Source: JBBTCX01 sp964494205 (GTDB lineage: Bacteria > Planctomycetota > Phycisphaerae > UBA1845). From it: a stretch of 64,000 bases of DNA. The first letter of the stretch is position 1. Each line of letters begins with the position of its first letter. Below the pieces are notes generated by a model. The model worked only from the letters and a program-made list of their open reading frames with translations, had not been told where the DNA came from and ran no database searches. Where the stretch lies: contig CAZBRD010000003.1 in the NCBI GenBank assembly GCA_964494205.1, positions 355,914 through 419,913 on the forward strand, given 5' to 3'. The translations under genes were made by a program, and so were the position numbers. This document shows, in pieces, positions 44,229 through 52,319 of this stretch.

Positions 44229-44724
44229 CCTCTGCCGGCACCATGAGCATCACCCAGCCGCTGCGGGAATCAACACGGATGTCAAACGTATGCAGATTCT
44301 TTCCTTCTCGCGCGGGCGGACCCTCAGTTGCAATTCCGTCCTTGTCGAACCTGCCGTTGTGACAGGGGCAGAAAAACGACTGCGTGCCTGGCTGCCAATG
44401 AACTTGACAGCCCAGATGGGGACAAGTGCTGGACAGCGCCTTGAACCCCGCAGCCGGATCATTGGCGTCGTTACTGGTTCGCGTGACAGCGACTGGTTGC
44501 CCTCGTGGATCGCGCACTTGCAGGCTTGTGCCGACAGGAATGGAATCCAACGTCCCAACAAACATCTCGCGTTTCTTGTTGCGACTACTTAACGGTACGA
44601 GGTACCGGAAAAAATGGAACGCCCCCAAGCCATATCCCAAGATCAACCCCAGACTCATGACCAGGGTTGCGAGTACACCGCGTCTTGATGTGCCAGAATC
44701 ACCAACACTGTCCGTGTGTTCCAT
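44212..44724 (-). CDS. Rieske [2Fe-2S] subunit
   Basis: The 170-residue protein has an N-terminal membrane anchor (ATLVMSLGLILGYGLG) and the cluster motifs CPHLGC (Cys101-Cys106) and CPCHNG (Cys119-His122). It works with the cytochrome b encoded next. AGAGGAATAAG precedes the ATG. It is the first gene after the Rrf2 regulator, 12 bases away. Confidence 0.93.
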   Translation of the reverse strand: MEHTDSVGDSGTSRRGVLATLVMSLGLILGYGLGAFHFFRYLVPLSSRNKKREMFVGTLDSIPVGTSLQVRDPRGQPVAVTRTSNDANDPAAGFKALSSTCPHLGCQVHWQPGTQSFFCPCHNGRFDKDGIATEGPPAREGKNLHTFDIRVDSRSGWVMLMVPAEDDGHG

Positions 44725-44736
44725 GGACTTATTCCT

Positions 44737-45204
44737 CTATTTGCGTACGTTCTTTCGACGCGGCGTTGTTTCTTTGGCGCTAGTTGGAAGTGAACTCCTC
44801 GCGATTTTGTGGGGTAGCGCAATCTCCAGGATCGATGTACCTTCCAGAAACGCCCGCTGAGTTTCCTTAACGACCCTCCAGCGATCATGGGCTCCGCACG
44901 GATAGCGATTGTTGCATTCAGTGTTTCCGAAAGGGCATCTCGTGTCATCAAACCGTTCGAACAGAATCACGACGTCCATCAATCGGATGTCCGCTGCGCT
45001 CTCGTTGAGTCTGAAGCCTCCCGTTTTTCCGCGAGTTCCGTCGAGGATTCTCTCTCGCGTTAGATCACTGAGGATCTTCGAGAGGTATTTCTTGGGAATT
45101 CCTGTCTCCCGAGCGATTTGCTCGCCGGTCAATTGACTCTCCCCGCCATGTCGCACCAAACAGATCAAGGCACGGAGCGCGTATTCACTGGTCTTGCCTA
45201 ACAT
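44737..45204 (-). CDS. Rrf2-family regulator, leftward operon
   Basis: The 155-residue regulator has the Rrf2 winged HTH (GIPKKYLSKILSDLTRERIL, GTRGKTGGFRL). A cysteine set CPFGNTECNNRYPC in the C-terminal half resembles the [Fe-S] ligands of NsrR, IscR and RirA. It is the first gene of the operon with the Rieske, cytochrome b and HAO-like genes. A 20-bp site lies at 45217-45236 in front of it. It is probably autoregulatory and may sense NO, iron or oxygen. Confidence 0.9.
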   Translation of the reverse strand: MLGKTSEYALRALICLVRHGGESQLTGEQIARETGIPKKYLSKILSDLTRERILDGTRGKTGGFRLNESAADIRLMDVVILFERFDDTRCPFGNTECNNRYPCGAHDRWRVVKETQRAFLEGTSILEIALPHKIARSSLPTSAKETTPRRKNVRK

Positions 45205-45216
45205 CCTTTTCAGTCT

Positions 45217-45236
45217 ACATGCTTATGGTCTTATCG
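45217..45236. promoter_or_regulatory. Operator-like site before the leftward Rrf2 gene
   Basis: ACATGCTTATGGTCTTATCG lies 13 bases before the start of the leftward Rrf2 gene. It matches 45453-45472 at 16 of 20 positions. Confidence 0.65.
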
Positions 45237-45430
45237 TTAAGAGGCTGCATGGACTTATTAAGGAAAGGCCATTTCCCGCCTTTGGCTAACGAGATGTCCC
45301 AACAGTAGCTGCGTCTCGATCATTCAAATGGACTACGGCAGATTAGCGGGAGTAGTGAGTTTGTCGATGTAGTTTGGCAGGTCCTCAAAGTGTCATCGCG
45401 ACGAATTCGTTCCGATTTTCATTCGAATTC

Positions 45431-45459
45431 TTGACGAAGTGGCTAAATGACGATATGCT
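45431..45459 (+). promoter_or_regulatory. Promoter of the rightward Rrf2 operon
   Basis: TTGACG (45431-45436) and TATGCT (45454-45459) are separated by 17 bases. The -10 overlaps the operator site, so regulator binding would block RNA polymerase. Confidence 0.6.
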
Positions 45460-45472
45460 TATAGACATATCG
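45451..45472. promoter_or_regulatory. Operator-like site before the rightward Rrf2 gene
   Basis: CGATATG and CATATCG form a perfect 7-8-7 inverted repeat (45451-45472), and the inner 20 bases match the site at 45217-45236. It lies 21 bases before the Rrf2 ATG and overlaps the promoter -10. Confidence 0.7.
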
Positions 45473-45492
45473 TGTAATACGGCGAGGTCTTC

Positions 45493-45951
45493 ATGTTGAC
45501 CGTCACAAGTGAATACGCCCTGCGAGCGATGGTGTTCCTTGCACAACACCATGAGGAACAGCCTATCGCCGCGTCGATTATCGCGGCCATGGCGCGAATT
45601 CCGAAGAAGTATCTCTCGAAAATCCTGGCCGATCTTGTTCGCCAGGGTCTTCTAACAGGTGCCCGCGGGAAGAACGGTGGATTCCGCATGTCGCGTCCAG
45701 CCGAACAAATTCGACTCGCTGAAGTGCTTTGTCCCTTTCAATCAAGACCTAATCCAAGTGGAAGAAACTGTCCCTTCGGGAACGCCACTTGCAATGACGA
45801 GGATCCATGTGCCGGGCATGCACGGTGGAAGTCGGTCAATGAGACGTTTGAGCGCTTTCTGTGCGAGACCTCGCTAGGGGATGTGGCCACGAAGAAAGCG
45901 AATTGCGGCCAGGAGTGTGTCGGTCCAACGATTCGGTGGAAAACGGCATGA
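45493..45951 (+). CDS. Rrf2-family regulator, rightward operon
   Basis: This 152-residue Rrf2 protein shares IPKKYLSKIL and GGFRM with its divergent neighbour and also has CPFGNATCNDEDPC. Two further cysteines follow near the C-terminus (ANCGQECVG). The promoter and operator at 45431-45472 precede it. Its stop overlaps the start of the cytochrome gene (ATGA). It probably controls the NXR-like operon and perhaps both operons. Confidence 0.9.
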   Translation: MLTVTSEYALRAMVFLAQHHEEQPIAASIIAAMARIPKKYLSKILADLVRQGLLTGARGKNGGFRMSRPAEQIRLAEVLCPFQSRPNPSGRNCPFGNATCNDEDPCAGHARWKSVNETFERFLCETSLGDVATKKANCGQECVGPTIRWKTA

Positions 45952-47732
45952 CTATTTCAACAATTGAACGAATTCGAACGATGTCGCTAGTTAGCGTTAG
46001 GAAGAGCCAGTCGACGCCTTTCGTCGTTTTGTTTGGCATTCTTGTGGGTGGCTTGGCTCCTTGGGGCAGAATTTCGGCCGAGAGCAGTACGAAACCGGGC
46101 AACAAGTCGCAAGGACTCCAGAAACCACACGTCAATTCCAAGTTCGATCCGTCGGAAGTTCCGAACACTTCCGCGGCGAATGCCGCGAGCCTGCTCCGGG
46201 GGCAGGAGTTATTCGCCAAACAATGCGCGATATGCCACGGTGATACGGGGAATGGCGCGGGCAAGTTCGCCTACCTAATGAGCCCCCGTCCGCGAAATTT
46301 CCAACAAGGTAATTTCAAACTCTCTTCGACCCAGAATCAAGTTCCATCTGACGACGACCTGCTTCGTACAATCAACCTCGGTATGCCTGGGTCGGCCATG
46401 CCGCCATGGGGACACTTGCCTTCTGCTGATTTGCAGGCGTTGGTCAAGTATGTGCGCAAGATCCACTACGACGCCACGAAGGCAGCGATTGAACAAGGCG
46501 TCGCGGACGGTATCTGGCAAGCAAGTGAATTGCCCGAATTATTGGCCAAGCGAACTCAGCCCGGCGCGCCATTGGCAGTGCCGGCCGAACCACTATTCGA
46601 TGATTTGCGTTGGTTCAACGGGCGCAGGATATACCTCGAAGCGTGCGCGAGTTGTCACGGTGTGGATGGTCACCCCGTAGCCGACGCGGTGAAGTTCGAT
46701 GCGGAGGGATATCCGGTTCCGCCTCGAAGTTTTGTCAATGGTGTTTTCAAAGGTGGGAGCGATGGACACCAACTGTACGCGCGCATCCTGAAGGGGCTGA
46801 AGGGAACTCCGATGCCCGCGTCGGAAGGAAATTACACGTCTGACGAGATGTGGGATTTGATTCACTACGTTCAATCTCTGGCTCGGGTTGGTGCGCAAGA
46901 ACGCGCCCTGTTGCGGCAGGGAACGTTTGTGGCCCCCAACATACATGCTGATTTACCCACAGGTCCGATGGATCTGGCGTGGTCGCAAGCTCGCCCGTTG
47001 TACGTTGGCATGACGCCGCTGTGGTGGACGGAAGATCGCATTGAGGGCGTCATGGTACAGGCGCTGCACAACGACTTGGAACTTGCGCTTCGATTCTCGT
47101 GGCTCGATCCCACGGTGGATGACCGAGCCGTCAAGCACAACGAGTTTCGCGATGCGGTGGCGATTCAGTTCTCCATGTCCAGCGATCCCCCTTTCTATAT
47201 GGGGGACAAGACGGACCATGGTGGCGTCAACATCTGGATGTGGAAGGCAGATCGCCAAAAGAACATTACAACCGCATACCAAGACGTAGACCACGCTTAT
47301 CCTGATCGCACGATCGATGATTATCCGCCAGTGGCGCTGGCTGCAGCGTCGACGGCGTCGACGGAATGGAATCGAACACCGATCACGAACCACAACCCTG
47401 AATACGTTACCGCCTGGGGTGCCGGCAACCTGGTCGCCGATCCCACGCTTGCAACTCCCGTTGAGTGTTTGTCGGCCCGCGGGCCGGGCACGCTGGCAGG
47501 GAAGCCAGCCAACTTCCAGCTGGTTCAAGGCCAAGCGGTCTATGAGCGTGGGGTCTGGTACGTCCAAGTGCAGCGCGCGCTTGATCTGCCGCACACCTGC
47601 GATGAACAAAATGAACGCTCGTTTCGTCCGGGCGACTACCTGCCTGTCTCATTCGCGATTTGGAACGGTAGCGCCGGTGATCGAGACGGCAAGAAGAATA
47701 TCAGCATTTGGCAGAAGCTGGTGATCGAATAG
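45948..47732 (+). CDS. Gamma-subunit-like protein with two cytochrome c domains
   Basis: The ATG at 45948 overlaps the regulator stop; 45981 is an alternative. Both give a Sec-type signal peptide (TPFVVLFGILVGGLAPWGRI). Two mono-haem cytochrome c domains follow with CAICH and CASCH. The last half is an ethylbenzene-dehydrogenase-type haem b domain (about 350-590, DDRAVKHNEFRDAVAIQFSM), the type of the gamma subunits of periplasmic NXR and related type II enzymes. It likely carries electrons between the iron-sulfur subunit and c-type partners. The fusion of cytochrome c and EB_dh parts is unusual. Confidence 0.85.
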   Translation: MTISTIERIRTMSLVSVRKSQSTPFVVLFGILVGGLAPWGRISAESSTKPGNKSQGLQKPHVNSKFDPSEVPNTSAANAASLLRGQELFAKQCAICHGDTGNGAGKFAYLMSPRPRNFQQGNFKLSSTQNQVPSDDDLLRTINLGMPGSAMPPWGHLPSADLQALVKYVRKIHYDATKAAIEQGVADGIWQASELPELLAKRTQPGAPLAVPAEPLFDDLRWFNGRRIYLEACASCHGVDGHPVADAVKFDAEGYPVPPRSFVNGVFKGGSDGHQLYARILKGLKGTPMPASEGNYTSDEMWDLIHYVQSLARVGAQERALLRQGTFVAPNIHADLPTGPMDLAWSQARPLYVGMTPLWWTEDRIEGVMVQALHNDLELALRFSWLDPTVDDRAVKHNEFRDAVAIQFSMSSDPPFYMGDKTDHGGVNIWMWKADRQKNITTAYQDVDHAYPDRTIDDYPPVALAAASTASTEWNRTPITNHNPEYVTAWGAGNLVADPTLATPVECLSARGPGTLAGKPANFQLVQGQAVYERGVWYVQVQRALDLPHTCDEQNERSFRPGDYLPVSFAIWNGSAGDRDGKKNISIWQKLVIE

Positions 47733-47799
47733 GTGCTCAAAACGGTTCGGATTTAGCGGTGCCATTGCTGGACACCGGCGAGAAATCGGAGTTGATCCC

Positions 47800-50700
47800 A
47801 TGTTGGACAGAATCGATGGAACGACCCGGCGCGATTTTCTAAAGACTGGTGGTGCGTTCTTGGGGGCAGCGACGGCTCTCGGCTGGCCTCTACGATCACT
47901 GGCTTTTCGACCGGACATTGTGAATCCGCTTGCGTACTATCCGGCGCGCGATTGGGAAAAGATCTACCGCGACCAATACAAGTATGACGGTTCCTTCAGT
48001 TGGGTTTGTTCGCCGAATGACACGCATGCCTGCCGCGTCATGGCCTACACGCGAAACGGCGTCATTACACGCATGGGCACCCAATACAACTACCAAGACT
48101 ACTCTGATCTATATGGCAACAAAGCAACCGCGAACTGGAATCCAAGACAGTGTGCCAAGGGGTATACATTTCATCGCATCGTCTACGGGCCGTACCGCTT
48201 GAAGCACCCGATCATTCGACAGGGTTGGAAGGATTGGGCGGAGGCGGGTTTTCCCGAGCTGACGCCGGAAAACAAGAGCAAATACAAATTCGACAGTCGC
48301 GGGTCAGACGTACACGTGAAGATCGATTGGGACACGGCGATGAAATTCATCGCCAAGGCGTACCTCGCGATTGGAAAGCGTTATAGCGGGGAAGAGGGAG
48401 CCAAACTCCTACGTGCTCAAGGCTACCCCGAGGAGATGATCACAGAAATGGGCGGCGCGGGCACGCGCACGTTCAAAATGCGCGGCGGCATGGGTTTGCT
48501 TGGCGTCATGGGCAAATACGGGATGTACCGGCTCAACAACAGCATGGCACTGCTTGACGCGCACATCCGCAAGGTTGGTCCCGAAAAGGCGAAAGCAGGT
48601 CGCAATTGGAGCAACTACACATGGCACGGAGACCAGACACCTGGCCAACCGTGGGTTCATGGATTGCAGAATGCTGATTGCGACTTCAACGATTTGCGTT
48701 TCAGCAAGCTCATCATCATGAACGGCAAGAACCTGGTGGAAAACAAGCTGCCGGATTCGCATTGGTTTATCGAGTGCATGGAGCGCGGCGGGAAAATTGT
48801 GGTCATTGCGCCGGAGTACGGTGCTCCCAGTACGAAAGCGGATGCGTGGATACCGATTCGACCAGCCACGGACGCGGCGCTGTGGCTCGGTGTAACCAGA
48901 ATCATGATCGACAACAAGTGGTACGATGGGAGTTTCATCAAGCAATTTACGGATTTTCCGTTGCTCGTTCGCACAGATACGCTGACAAGGCTGCGAGCCG
49001 ACGAAATCTTCACTGACTACAAGAGTGACCTTTCTAAAGATGGTGCAAGCTATAAGGTTCAGGGTCTTACTGAAGAACAACAGAACAAGCTTGGCGATCG
49101 CGTTGTTTGGGATTCAGAGACCAACAAACCAGTTGCACTGACTCGTGACGATGTTGGCAAGCGAATGGCCGCCAAGAAAACTGATCCCGCACTGGATGGC
49201 TCGTGGACGATCAAGCTTCTCAACGGAACCGAAGTCGAAGTCATGCCGCTATGGGCACTGTATCAGCTGCATTTGAAAGACTATGACATCGACTCGGTGG
49301 CTGAAATCACACATGCCCCGAAGTCTTTGATTGAGCAGCTTGCCCGCGACATCTGGGAGACGACGAAAAACGGCGGACCAGTGGCCATTCACCAGGGCGA
49401 AGGCATCAATCACTGGTTCCATGCGACGGAGGCAAACCGAGCGGCGTACCTGCCGATGATGCTCACCGGCAACATTGGAAAACCCGGCGCAGGTGTGTTT
49501 GGCTGGGCGGGTAATTACAAGGCGGCGCTGTTCCAAGGAAGCAAGATCACCGGCCCGGGATTCAAGGGCTGGGTCGCGGAAGATCCGTTCGAGCCGAATC
49601 TAGACGAAAACGCCCACGGAAAAGATGTACACGCCCACGCGTACACCAAGGACGAGGAACCCGCGTACTGGAACCATGGTGATCGTCCGCTGATCGTCGA
49701 CACGCCCAAGGATGGGCGCAAGGTGTTTACGGGCAAGTCGCACATGCCCACACCGACCAAGGCCCTGCACTTCACCAACGTGAATTTGTTCAACAACGCG
49801 AAGCACGCGTACGACATGTTCAAGAATGTGAATCCGAATATCGAGATGATCATTGCGCAAGACATCGTAATGACCTCTTCGGTCCAATACGCGGATTTCG
49901 GACTGCCGGCCAACAGCTGGGTGGAGTTCGAAGATCTCGAGATTACCGCCTCGTGCTCGAACCCCTTTATGCAGATTTGGAAGGGAGGGATCAAACCAGT
50001 TTTTGATACCAAGGACGATCTGTGGATACTGGCCAACATCGCCAAGGCGGTGGGTGAAGAAATTGGCGACAAGCGATTCTATAACTACTTCAAGTTTGAG
50101 CATGAAGGGAAACGACGAGTCTATCTGCAACGTTTACTCGACAGTTGCACGACCACGACCGGATACAAACTCGATGACATCATGGCCGGCAAATACGGTA
50201 CGCCGGGCGGTGCCTTGTTGCTCTTTCGAACGTACCCGCGCATTCCGTTCTGGGAGCAGGTTCAAGACAGCGAACCGTTTTACACCGACACGGGTCGACT
50301 ACACGCATATGCCGATGTGCCGGAGGCGATTGAATACGGCGAGAATTTCATTGTGCACCGCGAAGGCCCCGAGGCGACGCCTTATCTTCCGAACGTCATC
50401 GTCACCAGCAATCCATACATTCGTCCTAACGACTATGGAATCCCCACCGACGCAGAGCATTGGGACGCGCGCACGGTACGCAACGTCAAGCTACCCTGGC
50501 GCGAGGTCAAACAAACGCAGAACTTCCTCTGGAAACGAGGCTTCAGCTTCTATTGCCTGACACCTAAAACGCGACATCGCGTCCACTCATCGTGGAGCAA
50601 TGTCGACTGGCACATGATTTACGACAGCAACTTCGGCGATCCTTGGCGAATGGATCGGAGGGCACCGTATGTCGGTGAACATCAGTTGCACATCAACCCA

Positions 50701-51294
50701 CAGGCGGCCAAAGACCTTGGCATAAACGATGGAGACTATGTCTACGTCGACGCCAACCCGGCCGACCGTCCCTACGTCGGGGCCAAGCCGGATGATCCGT
50801 ATTACAAGGTAGCACGCCTGATGTTGCGGGCGGTTTTCAATCCGGCCTATCCCTACAGCGTAATCATGATGAAGCACTCGCCCTATATCGCGACTGAAAA
50901 AAGCGTGAAGGCGCATGAGACGAGGAAAGATGGCCGCGCGCTCTGTGACGACGGCTATCAAGCCAACCTTCGGTACGGATCCCAACAGAGTGTGACGCGC
51001 AACTGGCACATGCCTATGCACCAGACGGACACGTTATTTCACAAAGCCAAGGTGATGATGGGCTTTATTTTCGGCGGCGAAGCGGACAATCACGCGATCA
51101 ATACCGTGCCAAAAGAGACGTTGGTTCGTGTCACAAAGGCGGAGGACGGTGGCCTTGGCGGCAAGGGTGTATGGGCCCCCGCTCTAAGCGGATTCTCGCC
51201 CGCGGCGGAGAACGCCGCCATGAAACGATATCTGGCTGGTGGATTTGTCGGTGACTATGCGAGTGGAGAGAAGATCGAGGAGTTCGTGGAGTGA
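47800..51294 (+). CDS. NXR/NAR-like molybdopterin alpha subunit
   Basis: The 1,164-residue catalytic subunit has a Tat signal (TTRRDFLKTGGAF, Arg10 and Arg11). The N-terminal [4Fe-4S] site is C70-x3-D74-x3-C78-x39-C118, with Asp at the position of the usual second Cys. Other family stretches are YGPYRLKHP, GTRTFKMRGGMGLLGVMGKY and WSNYTWHGD. The Asp278 in WHGD is the probable Mo ligand. The length and order are those of periplasmic type II enzymes of anammox and Nitrospira (nitrite oxidoreductase) and some nitrate reductases. It transfers electrons through the beta and gamma subunits. Confidence 0.88.
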   Translation: MLDRIDGTTRRDFLKTGGAFLGAATALGWPLRSLAFRPDIVNPLAYYPARDWEKIYRDQYKYDGSFSWVCSPNDTHACRVMAYTRNGVITRMGTQYNYQDYSDLYGNKATANWNPRQCAKGYTFHRIVYGPYRLKHPIIRQGWKDWAEAGFPELTPENKSKYKFDSRGSDVHVKIDWDTAMKFIAKAYLAIGKRYSGEEGAKLLRAQGYPEEMITEMGGAGTRTFKMRGGMGLLGVMGKYGMYRLNNSMALLDAHIRKVGPEKAKAGRNWSNYTWHGDQTPGQPWVHGLQNADCDFNDLRFSKLIIMNGKNLVENKLPDSHWFIECMERGGKIVVIAPEYGAPSTKADAWIPIRPATDAALWLGVTRIMIDNKWYDGSFIKQFTDFPLLVRTDTLTRLRADEIFTDYKSDLSKDGASYKVQGLTEEQQNKLGDRVVWDSETNKPVALTRDDVGKRMAAKKTDPALDGSWTIKLLNGTEVEVMPLWALYQLHLKDYDIDSVAEITHAPKSLIEQLARDIWETTKNGGPVAIHQGEGINHWFHATEANRAAYLPMMLTGNIGKPGAGVFGWAGNYKAALFQGSKITGPGFKGWVAEDPFEPNLDENAHGKDVHAHAYTKDEEPAYWNHGDRPLIVDTPKDGRKVFTGKSHMPTPTKALHFTNVNLFNNAKHAYDMFKNVNPNIEMIIAQDIVMTSSVQYADFGLPANSWVEFEDLEITASCSNPFMQIWKGGIKPVFDTKDDLWILANIAKAVGEEIGDKRFYNYFKFEHEGKRRVYLQRLLDSCTTTTGYKLDDIMAGKYGTPGGALLLFRTYPRIPFWEQVQDSEPFYTDTGRLHAYADVPEAIEYGENFIVHREGPEATPYLPNVIVTSNPYIRPNDYGIPTDAEHWDARTVRNVKLPWREVKQTQNFLWKRGFSFYCLTPKTRHRVHSSWSNVDWHMIYDSNFGDPWRMDRRAPYVGEHQLHINPQAAKDLGINDGDYVYVDANPADRPYVGAKPDDPYYKVARLMLRAVFNPAYPYSVIMMKHSPYIATEKSVKAHETRKDGRALCDDGYQANLRYGSQQSVTRNWHMPMHQTDTLFHKAKVMMGFIFGGEADNHAINTVPKETLVRVTKAEDGGLGGKGVWAPALSGFSPAAENAAMKRYLAGGFVGDYASGEKIEEFVE

Positions 51295-51339
51295 CAGGAA
51301 ATTGGCACTCCCATCCGAACCGAAACGGAGGAAACCACC

Positions 51340-51672
51340 ATGCCGTATGACGACCCAGACCCAACCGATCCAATGACGTTACACGGTGTCGTGCTGAGTG
51401 ACGACGAGCCCCCTCCGCGCAGCACGATCCGCGTAATGGCCGAGTGCTTTGCGGACGAATACGCACGACTCGGTTTCGACCGGACACGTATTCTGAAGAT
51501 GTTTACGACTCAGGGCTATGCAGGGCCGAACATGGCCTATGAAGTGCTTGGTCAGGATGAAGTGATCGAATTAGTAGACGACGTATTGGCTCGTTGGGGT
51601 CCAATGAAGATCCCTCAGCCGCTCTTCCATCAGGTCACGCGCGGAGAAATCGGGTTGTGTGTGATTGAATAG
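51340..51672 (+). CDS. Hypothetical protein between NXR subunits, 110 aa
   Basis: A good ribosome site (CGGAGGAAACC) precedes the ATG. The product has a helical core (MAECFADEYARLGFDRTRIL, then VIELVDDVLARWGPM). No family or cofactor motif is visible. The location between alpha and hemerythrin genes suggests a role in the enzyme, for example assembly. It has no signal peptide. Confidence 0.7.
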   Translation: MPYDDPDPTDPMTLHGVVLSDDEPPPRSTIRVMAECFADEYARLGFDRTRILKMFTTQGYAGPNMAYEVLGQDEVIELVDDVLARWGPMKIPQPLFHQVTRGEIGLCVIE

Positions 51673-51702
51673 TGTCTCAATCAAAGTGAGAGGATGATGA
51701 AC

Positions 51703-52287
51703 ATGATCAGTGCCTGTGGTTGTCATAGCGCAGCGACAACGGCGACTCAGATATTGAAGGATGAGCACCGGATTATTGAGAAGGTCTTGAATGCGACCGA
51801 AGCTATGTTACTCCGCGATTCGATTGACAAACGGTTCTTTGAGCAGGCGCTGGACTTTCTGCGCAACTTTGCAGACGGCTGCCATCATGCCAAGGAAGAG
51901 GACGAGTTGTTCCCCATTCTTCAGAGTGCCGGGATTCCTCGAGAAGGTGGTCCGATCGGTTGCATGGTCCACGAGCACGAGCAAGGCCGGGCCTTACTTG
52001 GTCGACTAGCGGCAAGTCTTGATGCCGCAGCACAGGGCGACCGCCGTGCTGAAGAGAGTGTGCGTCGTGCGACCACTGATTACATCGCGTTATTGCGGCA
52101 ACATATTTTCAAGGAAGACAACGTGCTGTTCGCCATGGCTGACGATGTGCTCGGCGCCGAAGAACAACAGTTGATGATTCGTGCCTTCAATCGCGGCGAG
52201 AAATCCAATGGATGCGCGGGAAAACACGAGAGATACCTAGCATTGGCTGATGAGTTGGCGAAGCAATCCGTCGGACGAGTTCAATAA
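51703..52287 (+). CDS. Hemerythrin-domain protein
   Basis: GAGAGG precedes the cluster of ATGs at 51694-51705; 51703 has the best spacing, giving 194 residues. His and acidic ligands of a hemerythrin fold are visible: ILKDEHRIIEKV, GCHHAKEEDELFP, VHEHEQGRALL and RQHIFKEDNVLF. Such domains bind O2, NO or iron and help repair iron-sulfur proteins. Placement between alpha and beta genes suggests protection or assembly of the enzyme. Confidence 0.9.
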   Translation: MISACGCHSAATTATQILKDEHRIIEKVLNATEAMLLRDSIDKRFFEQALDFLRNFADGCHHAKEEDELFPILQSAGIPREGGPIGCMVHEHEQGRALLGRLAASLDAAAQGDRRAEESVRRATTDYIALLRQHIFKEDNVLFAMADDVLGAEEQQLMIRAFNRGEKSNGCAGKHERYLALADELAKQSVGRVQ

Positions 52288-52319
52288 TCGAAAGCAAGGA
52301 CATCACGAAGGAGAGAGCC

